Below are positions 36,018-44,731 of a stretch of DNA of 64,000 bases, in pieces. This DNA is from Comamonas testosteroni (GTDB lineage: Bacteria; Pseudomonadota; Gammaproteobacteria; Burkholderiales; Burkholderiaceae_C). The number at the start of each line of letters is the position of its first letter. The first letter of the stretch is position 1. The notes under the pieces are model-generated. The model had not been told where the DNA came from, made no database searches, and worked only from the letters and a program-made list of their open reading frames with translations. Made by a program: the position numbers and the translations under genes. Where the stretch lies: positions 496,001 through 560,000 of the forward strand of contig CP044131.1 in the NCBI GenBank assembly GCA_008727115.1, written 5' to 3'.

Positions 36018-37906
36018 GGGTGCTGTTGCATAGCCTGTGGGGCATAGCGTTGCTGTGGGCCTTGCTGGGAGGCAGTGCGCAGGCGGCACCAATGAATGCA
36101 GCACCTGCTTGCGCGCCTCAGCTTGTGGGTAGCTGGGGTGCCAGGGAGATCCAGGCCGGCCAGCGGCCGGTGGAGGATTGGCAGGCCTTGAAAATTCCGC
36201 ATGTCTCCAGCCAGACATGGCCAGAGTGGGGTGGGGCGATCTGGTATCGGCTCGATTGGAAGCTCCATTGCCAGCCGGGCGTTACCCCGGGCAATGCGCA
36301 GCTGGCGCTGGCCATTGCCGGCATGCGCCTGGCAGGAGAGGTGTACTGGAACGACGCCCTGCTGTGGCGCGACCGCTCGGTCGTGGAGCCGTTTTCACGC
36401 AGCTGGAATATGCCGCGTTGGTGGCCGGTGTCGGTGGACGACGTCAACGCCGTGCAGACCCTGTGGGTTCGCGTGGTGTCGCCACAGGTCGAACTGACGG
36501 GTCTGGGCTATGTGGAGCTGGGAGACATGGCCCGTATCCAGGAGGACTACGCTGCGCGCTACTGGCGCCAGCGCACCAGCTATGTACTCACGGCAGGCTT
36601 GTCGCTGACCATTTCCTGCGTGGCCCTGGTGGTGTGGCTGTGGCGGCGCAGCGAAAGGCTCTACCTCTGGATGGGACTGATGCAGCTGTGCTGGACGCTA
36701 TATCTGTCGGTCATCCTCAGCCTGGAGGCCTGGCCGGGCATCAGCAGCAGCACTCTCTCGCTGCTGAATCTGGTTTTTTTCATGCTCTATGGCCATTGCT
36801 TTCTGGTGTTCGTTTTGCGCTTTCATGGCCAGCGCAAAGTCTGGCTGGAGCGAGTGGCCTGGGCGGCGCTTGCGCTCTGGGTTGCCTACATCGCTGTGGA
36901 TTCCAGCCGCATGCGCCTGATCGGCGAGCTATCTCTGGTCTGGTGTGTGGTGGTATTCAATGCTGCCTGCCTCTATGCCATCTATCGTGCCTTGCGTGTG
37001 CGCACGCCCCAGAGCCTGCTGCTGGGCGCAGCCTGTGCAGCGATGGTGGTGGTGGCGGTGCACGATATCGAAGTGGCACTGCGCCGCTGGGATAACGACC
37101 TGACCTGGTCGTACTTCAGCTGGCCCCTGAACATGGTGGTTCTGGCCGTTTTGCTGGGCTGGCAGGTGGCCCAGTACATGCGCCGCATGGATCACTTCAA
37201 TGAAGAGCTGAGCGAGCATGTGACCCAGGCGCGAGCCGAACTGGCGCAGGTGCTGGCGCAGCAGCATGCCAAAGACTTGCAAAGCGCGAAGCTTCAGGAG
37301 AGGGTGGACCTGGCCCATGATCTGCACGATGGTCTGGGCGGCAGCCTGGTGCGCTCCATGGCGCTGGTGGAGCAGGCGCCTCAGCAGCTGACGAACGAGA
37401 GGGTCATGTCCTTGCTCAAGTCCTTGCGTGACGATCTTCGTCAGGTGATCGATACGGGAGCCAGCGGCGGCGTCAATGTGCCCGAGACCCCAAGGCGCTG
37501 GATTGCTCCGCTGCGCCACCGCTTCATGCACATCCTGGATGAGCTGGGCATGCAGGCGCAGTGGCGGGTTGACGAGCAATGGCGCAGCCCGCCGACGGCT
37601 TTGCAATGCCTGGGCATGCTGAGATTCTTGGAAGAGGCCGTTACCAACATCCTCAAGCATGCGCGTGCCCGGCATGTGAGCGTGGTGTGCACCCAGCCCG
37701 ATGAACAAAGCTGGGTACTGAGCGTGCAGGACGATGGCATCGGCTTTGACTGGCCTGCCGTGCAGCAGGCGGGCGTCAGCGTGGGCATGCGCAGCATGCA
37801 GACCCGAGTCGCACGCATTGGCGGCGTGCTGGAGGTGCAGTCACAGCCGGGCTGTACGCGGCTGACGGCCCGTATTTCCATGACAGCTTCATCCGTCATG
37901 ATTTGA
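35999..37906 (+). CDS. 7TM sensor histidine kinase, NarL-type (HisKA_3)
   Basis: 635 residues. A signal peptide (MRMPCFWVLLHSLWG to GGSAQA) is followed by a periplasmic galactose-binding-like domain of about 160 residues and seven hydrophobic helices (about 195-400), the 7TMR-DISM layout. The kinase part has the HisKA_3 H-box DLAHDLHDGLGGSLV and the ATPase motifs EEAVTNILKHARA and VQDDGIGFDW. ATG 35999 fits the signal peptide; 35960 would add 13 residues. No response regulator follows. Ligand unknown; 7TMR-DISM proteins are thought to sense carbohydrates or other small molecules. Confidence 0.88.
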   Translation: MRMPCFWVLLHSLWGIALLWALLGGSAQAAPMNAAPACAPQLVGSWGAREIQAGQRPVEDWQALKIPHVSSQTWPEWGGAIWYRLDWKLHCQPGVTPGNAQLALAIAGMRLAGEVYWNDALLWRDRSVVEPFSRSWNMPRWWPVSVDDVNAVQTLWVRVVSPQVELTGLGYVELGDMARIQEDYAARYWRQRTSYVLTAGLSLTISCVALVVWLWRRSERLYLWMGLMQLCWTLYLSVILSLEAWPGISSSTLSLLNLVFFMLYGHCFLVFVLRFHGQRKVWLERVAWAALALWVAYIAVDSSRMRLIGELSLVWCVVVFNAACLYAIYRALRVRTPQSLLLGAACAAMVVVAVHDIEVALRRWDNDLTWSYFSWPLNMVVLAVLLGWQVAQYMRRMDHFNEELSEHVTQARAELAQVLAQQHAKDLQSAKLQERVDLAHDLHDGLGGSLVRSMALVEQAPQQLTNERVMSLLKSLRDDLRQVIDTGASGGVNVPETPRRWIAPLRHRFMHILDELGMQAQWRVDEQWRSPPTALQCLGMLRFLEEAVTNILKHARARHVSVVCTQPDEQSWVLSVQDDGIGFDWPAVQQAGVSVGMRSMQTRVARIGGVLEVQSQPGCTRLTARISMTASSVMI

Positions 37907-37945
37907 TTGCTATCTATTTATGAGCTTTAAGCGCTTTATGGGTAA
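37901..37945. repeat. AGCT/GCGCTT element, single arm, copy 5
   Basis: GAGCTTTAAGCGCTTTATGG (37922-37941) matches the repeat arm. The kinase stop TGA falls in TTTGATTGCTATC at its left edge. Confidence 0.5.
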
Positions 37946-37979
37946 GGGTTTGAGGCTGTTTTCATTGATGAAACCCAAT

Positions 37980-38009
37980 AAAAAAGGCGCTGATTTCAGC
38001 GCCTTTTTT
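37980..38009. terminator. Bidirectional terminator, kinase / riboflavin synthase
   Basis: AAAAAAGGCGCTGA (37980-37993) and TCAGCGCCTTTTTT (37996-38009) form a perfect 14-bp stem with A- and T-tracts between convergent genes. Confidence 0.93.
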
Positions 38010-38040
38010 GCATGCTTTGCAGGTTGTGCATGGAGCAGCA

Positions 38041-38745
38041 TCATTGCTTGATCTGCGGCACATCCACAAAGTCATCCAGGCTTAGGCCTTTTTCGGCCAG
38101 CAGCGCTTCCAGCACGGGCTTCAAACGGCCCAGGCTGGCTTCCACGGTTTCGCGCACGGTATCGACCACCACCTGTGTGCTGCGCTCGATCTCGATATTC
38201 ACGAGGTCGCCCACCTTCTTGTTGCCGAACACCGTCATGCGCAGGGTTTCGGGAATCAGCCAGACCTCGAACCAGCCCTCTTTGCGGTTGACTTCGGCCA
38301 CCGTCAGGCTGGCACCATTGACGGCGATATAACCCTTGGCAAACACATAGGGGCGAAACGCTTCGGGGATGCCAAAGCGGATCTTGTGGTTGGTGTCGGT
38401 CTTGACGATTTCCAGCAATGGTGCGGTGAAGTCCACGTGGCCCGACAGCGGGTGGCCGCCGATCTCGGCTCCATCCTTGGCTGCGCGCTCCACATTGATG
38501 GCATCACCCACCTGGTAGCTGTCCAGAGTGGTGATGTTCAGGCTTTGCAGCATCACATCGAAGGTAGCGCTGGTGGGCGAAAGGTTTTCCGTCACCGTCA
38601 GGCAGACGCCGTCGTGCGAGACGCTGGCGCCAATGGCCAGATCCTGGCAAAAGCCTTCGGGAAACTCCATGGTGAAGGTGCGCAGACCGTCCTGGTCGCG
38701 CAGCGCGGCAATGGTTGCCACGGCCTGAATGATGCCGGTAAACAC
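38041..38745 (-). CDS. ribC: Riboflavin synthase, alpha subunit
   Basis: 234 residues. It disproportionates two 6,7-dimethyl-8-ribityllumazine molecules to riboflavin. The start MFTGIIQAVATI is invariant in the family. Two lumazine-binding repeats follow: GASVSHDGVCLTVTEN and GGHPLSGHVDF in the first, AVNGASLTVAEVN and LIPETLRMT in the second. It resembles E. coli RibC rather than the Bacillus type. It stands apart from other rib genes, and I see no FMN riboswitch in front of it. Confidence 0.95.
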   Translation of the reverse strand: MFTGIIQAVATIAALRDQDGLRTFTMEFPEGFCQDLAIGASVSHDGVCLTVTENLSPTSATFDVMLQSLNITTLDSYQVGDAINVERAAKDGAEIGGHPLSGHVDFTAPLLEIVKTDTNHKIRFGIPEAFRPYVFAKGYIAVNGASLTVAEVNRKEGWFEVWLIPETLRMTVFGNKKVGDLVNIEIERSTQVVVDTVRETVEASLGRLKPVLEALLAEKGLSLDDFVDVPQIKQ

Positions 38746-38850
38746 GGGGCAGACTCTCTTATCAACAGGCCCGCGCCAGGCGCAGACCCAGGGTGAAAAA
38801 AGCTATTTTGCCTGCTTGCCGGGATGCTGTGACCAGTGCAGGTCTTCCTC

Positions 38851-38942
38851 AGAGACACCGAGCAAGAGCCGCCTCGCTGCGAGGGTGTCGTCCCCCTCCG
38901 CGCAGCAGAGAGGGGGAAGCCGCGTAGCGGCTCAGGGGGAGA
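38851..38942. repeat. Triple-hairpin GC-rich repeat
   Basis: Three hairpins in a row: CCTCGC-TG-CGAGGG near 38872, TCCCCCTC (38891-38898) with GAGGGGGA (38910-38917), and GCCGC-GTA-GCGGC (38919-38931). I associate this sequence with a repeat frequent in Comamonadaceae intergenic DNA, from memory. It overlaps the stop codon of the solenoid-protein gene and supplies its last codons. Confidence 0.6.
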
Positions 38943-39807
38943 GAACAGTGTTCTCCCAGAATCCGCTGATGAGTGCCTGAGGCTTTTTCAGTGCCCGCAC
39001 CCAGGCGCAGTCGGGCCAGGCTTCCATCTGCACATTCATGCCCGCAAACACGCCGTAGCCGGATCCAGCCGCAATCTCGCCTTCGGCTTGCAAGGTCTCA
39101 CCCACGCGAATACTGCAGGCTGCGCGAATATCGCCCAGTGCCTTGATGCCCCAGCCGGCCTGAATATGGTTGCCGCACTCGATGTGGTCGTTGCAGGCAA
39201 TGCCGTAGGCTACATCCAGCAAGCCCTGCACTTGCAGGGGGCCGCCGCAGCGCAAGCCCTTGGCGCAGCGCAAAATGCCTTGCACATCGACTTCACGGTC
39301 AATCTGGCCATTGCCCTTGAGGTCCACATCGCCGGTGCACATCAGTTCCCAGCCGGCGCGCAGGTCCTGGGCGCTAATGTCGCCTTGCACCTCCACGCTC
39401 CAGGCGGCTTTGACATTGCCGCCGGCCTTGAGCAGCTCGTCGCAGAAGATGGCCCCGCCGCATTGAATGTCCTCGCCCACCTCCAGCTTGCCTGCGCGTA
39501 TGCCGCCGCCGGCCTGCAGGCTGCGCCCCACCAGCAACTGGCCGGACACGCGTACATCGCCGTGCACGATCAGCGTACCTGCATAGACGAAGTTGTCGGC
39601 CTCCAGATGCTCCAGCTCCAGCACGCTGTGGGTGGCGCCAAAGTTCTCCAGCAGCCAGCGCGCATCCTCCACGCGGCCTGCGGCGACCTGGGTGTCCATG
39701 GCGGCCTGATAGTCACCGCCCGCCAGGTTGTTGCGCACAAACCAGCGATAACCCATGGCGCAAGGGTTTTTACCGCGCAAGAAGTTTTGAGTGAGTTCCA
39801 TGTCCAT
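38932..39807 (-). CDS. Right-handed solenoid (bactofilin-like) repeat protein, uncharacterised
   Basis: 291 residues, cytosolic by appearance. After a short N-terminal cap (about 1-60, with FLRGKNPCAMGYRWFVRNN), the chain is a run of short repeats of the type 'G-[DE]-[IV]-x-[AC]-G-G-x-[IL]-x-[AV]', e.g. DVRVSGQLLVGRSLQAGGGI and GDIRAACSIRVGETL. This periodicity predicts a beta-helix like polymer-forming bactofilins, but I cannot place it in a named family. GGAGGT precedes ATG 39807. The last codons come from a dispersed repeat, so the C-terminus may have been altered. Function unknown. Confidence 0.75.
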   Translation of the reverse strand: MDMELTQNFLRGKNPCAMGYRWFVRNNLAGGDYQAAMDTQVAAGRVEDARWLLENFGATHSVLELEHLEADNFVYAGTLIVHGDVRVSGQLLVGRSLQAGGGIRAGKLEVGEDIQCGGAIFCDELLKAGGNVKAAWSVEVQGDISAQDLRAGWELMCTGDVDLKGNGQIDREVDVQGILRCAKGLRCGGPLQVQGLLDVAYGIACNDHIECGNHIQAGWGIKALGDIRAACSIRVGETLQAEGEIAAGSGYGVFAGMNVQMEAWPDCAWVRALKKPQALISGFWENTVLSP

Positions 39808-40385
39808 GGCTGACCTCCGATTCGACCGTTAAGCAGTGCGGTGCGTAGCGGGACGTACTCAAGCCTGGCCTTGGCGGCCGTGAACGTACCTCTCCCGTGC
39901 ACCTGGGGTTGTGCTGTGTGGGAAGGCCGTGCGGAGGATGTGAGCTGTGTGCTTCAAGCCATCCGCACGGCGGCGGAAAGCATGGCCGTGACACCGCTCA
40001 GGCTCACGAACGCGGTAGGAATGCCATGGCGGCAGGTGTGCAAGGCACGCAGCGCACGGGCACGCGCAGGCAGCTCTGCAACGAGGGCAAAGCGGCGCAA
40101 GCGGGCGGTGGTGGACAGGTGCAGACAGGCCATGGATGGGATGAAAAATAGCCTTTAATTATGCCTTCAGGCCTTTTTTGCAGTCTTGCGTACAGGTATG
40201 CGATGCGTGTTACGGGCGGTTGCGGGGTTTCCGTGTGTCGCGCAAGACATCCATGCATTGGGTAACATCTGCTCCCTTGCGGGCGCGCGCATTGGCTGGA
40301 AACAAGGCCGAAGTATGCGCAGTGCCATGCCCTGAAATTGCAGCCCCAGACCCGGATGCACCGGTCTGCGGTCTTGAGACAAGTC
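39808..40385. other. 578-base stretch without a convincing gene
   Basis: Between the divergent solenoid-protein and DUF2760 genes. A GTG-initiated 105-codon frame (39841-40158, plus strand) exists, but it has no ribosome-binding site, unusual residue content and no family I know. CGTGCGGAGGATG and CATCCGCACGG (near 39928 and 39959) can pair. It probably contains both promoters. Confidence 0.45.
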
Positions 40386-41063
40386 ATGACTCAAAACACC
40401 CCCCCTTCTTTTCTGAGCCGCATTGCGATTGCGATCGGCAGCTTTTTTGCCATTTTGGGCAATGGACGTCTGGCCGCCGATGTGACCCGCGTGCGTGCAG
40501 GCGAAGCCTTTGCTGCCGATGTGGCCCCCACCGAAGTGCGTGTGGAAGTCCCGGTCGAGAAGATCGTTGAAGTCCGCGTGGAAGTGCCCGTGGAAAAGAT
40601 CGTCGAGAAGACGGTGGAAAAGCGCGTTGAGGTCCCCGTCGAAAAGGTCGTGGAAAAACTGGTCGAAAAAACCGTTGAAGTCACCAACAACGCCGCCGCC
40701 CTGCAACTGCTGGGCCTGATGCAGCGCGAGGCGCGTTTTGTCGACTTCATCCAGGAAGACGTGGCCCCCTATACCGACGCAGAGATTGGCGCCGCCGCCC
40801 GCGTGGTGCACGAAGGCTGCCGCAAGGTGCTGCGCGACAACTTCACCATTGCCCCCGTGCGCCCCGAAGCCGAAGGCAGCCGTATCACCTTGCAAGCCGG
40901 TTTTGACGCCGCTGCCGTGCGCCTGACCGGCAATGTGGTGGGCCAGGCACCGTTCACCGGAACGCTGGGCCACCGCGGCTGGCAAGCCACCGAAGTGAAG
41001 CTGCCGCAGCTGACCGACAGCAAGGCTGCCAACGTGATCGCCCAGGCAGAAGTGGAGCTGTAA
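40386..41063 (+). CDS. DUF2760 domain protein with VEVPVEK repeats
   Basis: 225 residues. A hydrophobic N-terminal segment (residues 8-22) could be a membrane anchor. Residues 45-100 are a charged repeat built on VEVPVEKIVE and EKTVEKRVE units, likely an extended or coiled-coil spacer. The C-terminal half (LQLLGLMQREARFVDFIQED, YTDAEIGAAARVVHEGC) is the DUF2760 domain. ATG 40386 is chosen because it begins the conserved region. It is three bases from an Hsp70 gene, a pairing I recall in other proteobacteria, so it may be a cochaperone or membrane adaptor. Confidence 0.85.
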   Translation: MTQNTPPSFLSRIAIAIGSFFAILGNGRLAADVTRVRAGEAFAADVAPTEVRVEVPVEKIVEVRVEVPVEKIVEKTVEKRVEVPVEKVVEKLVEKTVEVTNNAAALQLLGLMQREARFVDFIQEDVAPYTDAEIGAAARVVHEGCRKVLRDNFTIAPVRPEAEGSRITLQAGFDAAAVRLTGNVVGQAPFTGTLGHRGWQATEVKLPQLTDSKAANVIAQAEVEL

Positions 41064-41066
41064 ACC

Positions 41067-43052
41067 ATGAATATGTTTGCCTCCATCGCCGCATCCGGCG
41101 CAGCTAACACTACAGCTACTACCGCTGCATCCACTCCTGATTCTGTAGCTGCTAGCGCGCAACCAGAAAGCGTTACAGGCCAAAATGATCTGAAGTCTGC
41201 CGGTGCGCACTACAGCATCGGTATCGACCTGGGCACCACGCACTGCGCGCTGTCCTTCGTCAACAAGACTGCCAGCGATGGTGAGAAGGTTGTGCAAGGC
41301 GTACTGGACGTTCCCCAGCTCACGGCGCCAGCCAGCGTGCAAGCCCTGCCGCTGCTGCCTTCGTTTCTGTACCTGCCGCATGAGAGCGAGCTGACCGAAG
41401 CCGAGCGCACCCTGCCCGGCGCAGCGGCGCACGACTTCATCACTGGTGAATTTGCCCGCAGCCGTGGCGCAGCCACGCCCATCCGTTTGGTCAGCAGCGC
41501 CAAGAGCTGGTTGTGCCACCCCGGCGTGGACCGCCGCGCAGGCATCTTGCCGGCCGATGCGCCCGAGGAAGTCAGCCGCATCTCGCCGCTGACGGCGTCC
41601 ATCCGCTATCTGGAACACCTGCGCTGGGCCTGGGAGCAGCAGCATCCCGAGGCACCGTTTGCCCAGCAAGACATCACCGTCACCATCCCTGCATCGTTCG
41701 ACCCCGCAGCGCGTGAGCTGACGGCCGAAGCCTGCAAGGCCGCAGGCTTTGCGAACCTGACCTTGCTGGAAGAACCGCAGGCCGCGCTGTACAGCTGGAT
41801 TCAGGCCAGCGGCGGCAACTGGCGCAAGCAGGTCAAGCACGGCGACATCATCCTCGTCGTGGACGTTGGCGGTGGCACCACCGACTTGTCGCTGATCGCC
41901 GTGCTGGAGCGCGATGGCAATCTGGAGCTGCAACGCATTGCCGTGGGCGAGCACATCTTGCTGGGCGGCGACAACATGGACCTGGCGCTGGCCTACGGCG
42001 TGGCGCGCAAGCTGGCCGCCGAAGGCAAGCAGCTGGATGCCTGGCAGACCCGCGCCCTGGCCCACGGCTGCCGCGCCGCGAAAGAACAGCTGCTGGCCGA
42101 TGCCACGCTGCAATCCGTGCCCGTGGTCGTGCCCAGCCGGGGCAGCAAGCTCATCGGCGGCAGCATCCGCACCGAAGTCACGCGCGACGAAGTGCTGGCC
42201 ATGCTGGTTGAAGGCTTCTTCCCCCAGGTGGCAGTCAGCGACAAGCCCAAGACCCGTGCCCGTGGTGCGCTCACGCAGTTGGGCCTGCCCTATGCGCAAG
42301 ACGCTGCGGTCACGCGCCATCTGGCGGCCTTCCTGACCCGCCAGGTCAACGCCCTGGCCGAGATCGATGGCCTGAACGGCGACCAAGTCGAAGGCTCCAC
42401 CTTTCTGCATCCCACGGCCATTCTGTTCAACGGCGGCGTGCTCAAGGCCCCGCAGATCGAGCAGCGCATTCTGCAAGTCATCAACGGCTGGCTGGACGAA
42501 GAAGCTTGCGAGCCCGCACGCTTGCTGGACGGTGCCAATCTGGATCTGGCCGTGGCACGCGGCGCGGCCTACTACGGCCACATCGCTAGCAGCGGCCGCG
42601 GCGTGCGCATCCGTGGAGGCACGGCGCAGAGCTACTACGTGGGCGTGGAGAGCAATATGCCCGCCATCCCCGGCATGGAGCCGCCCATTTCCGCCCTGTG
42701 CCTGGCACCGTTCGGCATGGAAGAAGGCACCGAAGTGGCGCTGCCCGATGAAGAATTTGGCCTGGTCGTGGGCGAGCCCGTGCGCCTGCGCTTCTTCGGC
42801 TCCAGCGTGCGCCGCACGGATGCCGTCGGCACCATGCTGGACTTCTGGGGCGCGGAAGAGCTGATTGAGCTGCAAGAGATTGAGCTGAACCTGCCCGCCG
42901 AAGGCCGCGCCGCTGGTGAAGTGGTACCCGTCACCTTGGCAGCCCGTGTGACCGATATCGGCACGCTAGAACTCAACGCTATTCCAGTGGGCGGCAGCGA
43001 GCGCTGGAAGGTGGAGCTGGATGTGCGGGCGGAGACTGCAGCCGACGCGTAA
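41067..43052 (+). CDS. Hsp70 family protein 1 (DnaK-like, DUF2760-linked)
   Basis: 661 residues. The ATPase domain starts after a 50-residue Ala/Ser/Thr-rich leader with SIGIDLGTTHCALSF (phosphate 1); LVVDVGGGTTDLSLI is phosphate 2 and LFNGGVLKAPQIE the adenosine motif. It differs from DnaK in long insertions and in a short beta-rich C-terminus without a recognisable helical lid or EEVD-like tail. Part of the leader is encoded by a palindromic repeat. Directly downstream of DUF2760. It shares blocks such as SAKSWL, HTGVDR-like sequence and GEHLLLGGDNMDLALA-like sequence with the second Hsp70 at 45972. Confidence 0.93.
   Translation: MNMFASIAASGAANTTATTAASTPDSVAASAQPESVTGQNDLKSAGAHYSIGIDLGTTHCALSFVNKTASDGEKVVQGVLDVPQLTAPASVQALPLLPSFLYLPHESELTEAERTLPGAAAHDFITGEFARSRGAATPIRLVSSAKSWLCHPGVDRRAGILPADAPEEVSRISPLTASIRYLEHLRWAWEQQHPEAPFAQQDITVTIPASFDPAARELTAEACKAAGFANLTLLEEPQAALYSWIQASGGNWRKQVKHGDIILVVDVGGGTTDLSLIAVLERDGNLELQRIAVGEHILLGGDNMDLALAYGVARKLAAEGKQLDAWQTRALAHGCRAAKEQLLADATLQSVPVVVPSRGSKLIGGSIRTEVTRDEVLAMLVEGFFPQVAVSDKPKTRARGALTQLGLPYAQDAAVTRHLAAFLTRQVNALAEIDGLNGDQVEGSTFLHPTAILFNGGVLKAPQIEQRILQVINGWLDEEACEPARLLDGANLDLAVARGAAYYGHIASSGRGVRIRGGTAQSYYVGVESNMPAIPGMEPPISALCLAPFGMEEGTEVALPDEEFGLVVGEPVRLRFFGSSVRRTDAVGTMLDFWGAEELIELQEIELNLPAEGRAAGEVVPVTLAARVTDIGTLELNAIPVGGSERWKVELDVRAETAADA
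41098..41175. repeat. AGCT/GCGC element in the leader of Hsp70 gene 1, copy 6
   Basis: TGTAGCTGCTAGCGCGC (41144-41160) matches the repeat arm, and CTACAGCTACTACCGC upstream a degenerate partner. It is read in frame at about residues 11-37 of the protein. Confidence 0.5.
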
Positions 43053-43077
43053 AGTCTGCTCCACGCTTTGGCTTGAG

Positions 43078-43112
43078 AAGCCTGCTGACCGACCGGTTGG
43101 CAGGCTTTTTTG
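43078..43112 (+). terminator. Terminator after Hsp70 gene 1
   Basis: AAGCCTGCTGACC (43078-43090) pairs with GGTTGGCAGGCTT (43095-43107), with two G-T pairs, followed by a T-run. Confidence 0.85.
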
Positions 43113-43161
43113 TTTGGAAGATTGTGGCTTCTCTGCTGCTTGAGTTGTCACAAAAACATTG

Positions 43162-43213
43162 GTCAAATCTTGCTTTAGCGCTTATCTATCAAGCGCAAGT
43201 AGCTCATCTTTTT
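43162..43213. repeat. AGCT/GCGCTT palindromic element, copy 7
   Basis: GCTTTAGCGCTT (43172-43183) and AAGCGCAAGTAGC (43191-43203) form a compact inverted repeat ending CTCATCTTTTT, between convergent Hsp70 and porin genes. Confidence 0.7.
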
Positions 43214-43285
43214 GTGAAGAAATCGCGCGCACCACTCCCACCAGAGCATGGTGCGCGCCCATCACTGCAATTGGATTGAAATGGC

Positions 43286-44317
43286 CTAGAACGCGTGGCG
43301 CAGGCCCACGCTGAAGCTGCTGGCGTTTTGCCCGTAGCCCACGCCGCCCTTGAAGTTGTAGCCATAGGCCACACCGCTTCCGTTGTCGATATGGGTGTAG
43401 GCCGCGTACAGTTTGCTGCGTTGGCTCAGGTGGTGGTTGTAGCCAAGAATCCACTGGCGTGCGCCGCTGCCGGGCACATGGCTCCAGCGGCTGGCCCAGC
43501 CATAGCCGAGCGCAACTTCTGAAGCGCCAACCCGGTACGCCGCTGTCACGCGGGCAGCATTACGGGTGCCGCAGCCTGCGCCTGCATGGCTGCACATGGA
43601 GCCAGAGCCGTTGTCAGAGCGCTGGTAGTAGGCGCCGATTTGCAGCGCGCTCCAGCGGTAGTGGCCGCGCAGGCCGAATTGCTTGTCGTCACCCAACTGG
43701 GTATAGCCAGCGCCCAGAGCCAGCGGGCCATGCTCCCAGTTGGCATAGAGGTCGTAGCCATTTTTGTGCACGGTGCCTGCGGCTTTCTCGTGCAGCGAGG
43801 CCTGGGCCTCCACCGTCAACCCGCCCATGACGGGGCTGCGGTAGCCGATCTTGTTGGTGTTGCGCATGACATAGTCGTACAGCGCATCGGCAATGGAGCC
43901 CGTGTCGTGATTGGGTTCGTCCAGCGCACCATAGTCGGCAATGCCGAAATAGGTCGCCGCACCAAAGCGGCCCACGCGCAGCTTGCCCCAGTGACCGGAG
44001 AGGTTCACTTCGCTCTGGCGCTGAAAGGCCAGTGCGCCGCTGCTGCCGGTCCCCGCGCCGGTGTCGGAGTCAAAGCCCGACTCCAATTGAAAACCAGCCT
44101 TGAGGCCGGCGCTCAGGTCTTCGCTACCCACAAAACCAAAGCGCGAGTTGTTGTTGAACAGCCCGGTAAGGCTGTTGCTGCCGACCTTCTGGTGCTCGGC
44201 GGAAGTGTTGATACGGCCATAGATTTGCACGCTGCTTTGCGCGAGTGCAGCGGAGGCGAGGGTAGAGCCCAGAATGACAAGAAGAGTGCGAGCTAGCGTT
44301 GTTGTTTTTACAGGCAT
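43286..44317 (-). CDS. General porin (Gram-negative porin, Comamonas/Neisseria type)
   Basis: 343 residues, an outer-membrane trimeric beta-barrel for small hydrophilic solutes. The signal peptide ends ASAALA at about residue 26. SSVQIYGRINTSAEHQKVGS and the glycine/tyrosine-rich alternation are typical. LSGHWGKLRVGRFGAATYFG is the conserved loop region, and the chain ends in VGLRHAF with the terminal Phe that BAM recognises. It breaks the link between the two Hsp70 genes. Confidence 0.93.
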   Translation of the reverse strand: MPVKTTTLARTLLVILGSTLASAALAQSSVQIYGRINTSAEHQKVGSNSLTGLFNNNSRFGFVGSEDLSAGLKAGFQLESGFDSDTGAGTGSSGALAFQRQSEVNLSGHWGKLRVGRFGAATYFGIADYGALDEPNHDTGSIADALYDYVMRNTNKIGYRSPVMGGLTVEAQASLHEKAAGTVHKNGYDLYANWEHGPLALGAGYTQLGDDKQFGLRGHYRWSALQIGAYYQRSDNGSGSMCSHAGAGCGTRNAARVTAAYRVGASEVALGYGWASRWSHVPGSGARQWILGYNHHLSQRSKLYAAYTHIDNGSGVAYGYNFKGGVGYGQNASSFSVGLRHAF

Positions 44318-44731
44318 GTGGCGACTGGCTTTCGGACGTTGCTATGAAACTTGCGCGACTTTGCGCATCTGTAACAAGGCAAATCTCGTGCCAGCACTCA
44401 TGCACCGATTTGGCGTCTGCTGTGCAGGGGGGGGAAGCTTGTGGGTCCATGCCTCAAGGTGGCCCCAGAGGCATCGTCCGCCCAAAGCGAAACCGCCCGT
44501 TGGCTGACAGCTGAAGCCGGGAGAGGATGACAGTTGAAAAGAGCTGGCCTGCAGAGGCTGTCACCAGAATGCGTATTCAGCGCTGGATGCAGAGCTCTTG
44601 CCCTCGTTCATCAAGGCTGTGCTGCAAACGGATGGCCTGAAGCCTTGCCTTGGGTGTGGCGAAAGAGGCGAGGCGCATTTCTGCAGAGGGTGTTTTTCGA
44701 GAGCGCTCATTTTCTTCACTAAGGATCAAGC
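44318..44731. other. Divergent region porin / chaA
   Basis: 414 bases with both promoters. GGGGGGGG (44427-44434) is the longest G-run in the window. TGACAGC (about 44504) and GGCTGTCA (about 44567) form an inverted repeat. I found no manganese (yybP-ykoY) riboswitch core. AAGGATCAAGC precedes chaA. Confidence 0.4.

Noticed and set aside
38746..38850. FMN riboswitch before riboflavin synthase
   Set aside because: The conserved AGGGG/CCCC core elements are not present on the minus strand upstream of the gene.
39841..40158. GTG-started 105-codon frame as a gene
   Set aside because: No ribosome-binding site, Arg/Ala-rich composition without periodic codon bias, and no recognisable family.
40167..42875. 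Open frame of 902 codons on the minus strand
   Set aside because: It is antisense to the DUF2760 and Hsp70 genes, with low-complexity His/Gln/Gly sequence and no domain: a shadow of GC-rich codon use.
44318..44731. Manganese (yybP-ykoY) riboswitch before chaA
   Set aside because: I cannot find the conserved core sequences.
44598..44731. Short frame with CLGCGERGEAHFCRGC, zinc-ribbon-like
   Set aside because: It runs into chaA out of frame, has no ribosome-binding site, and Cys spacing alone is weak evidence.
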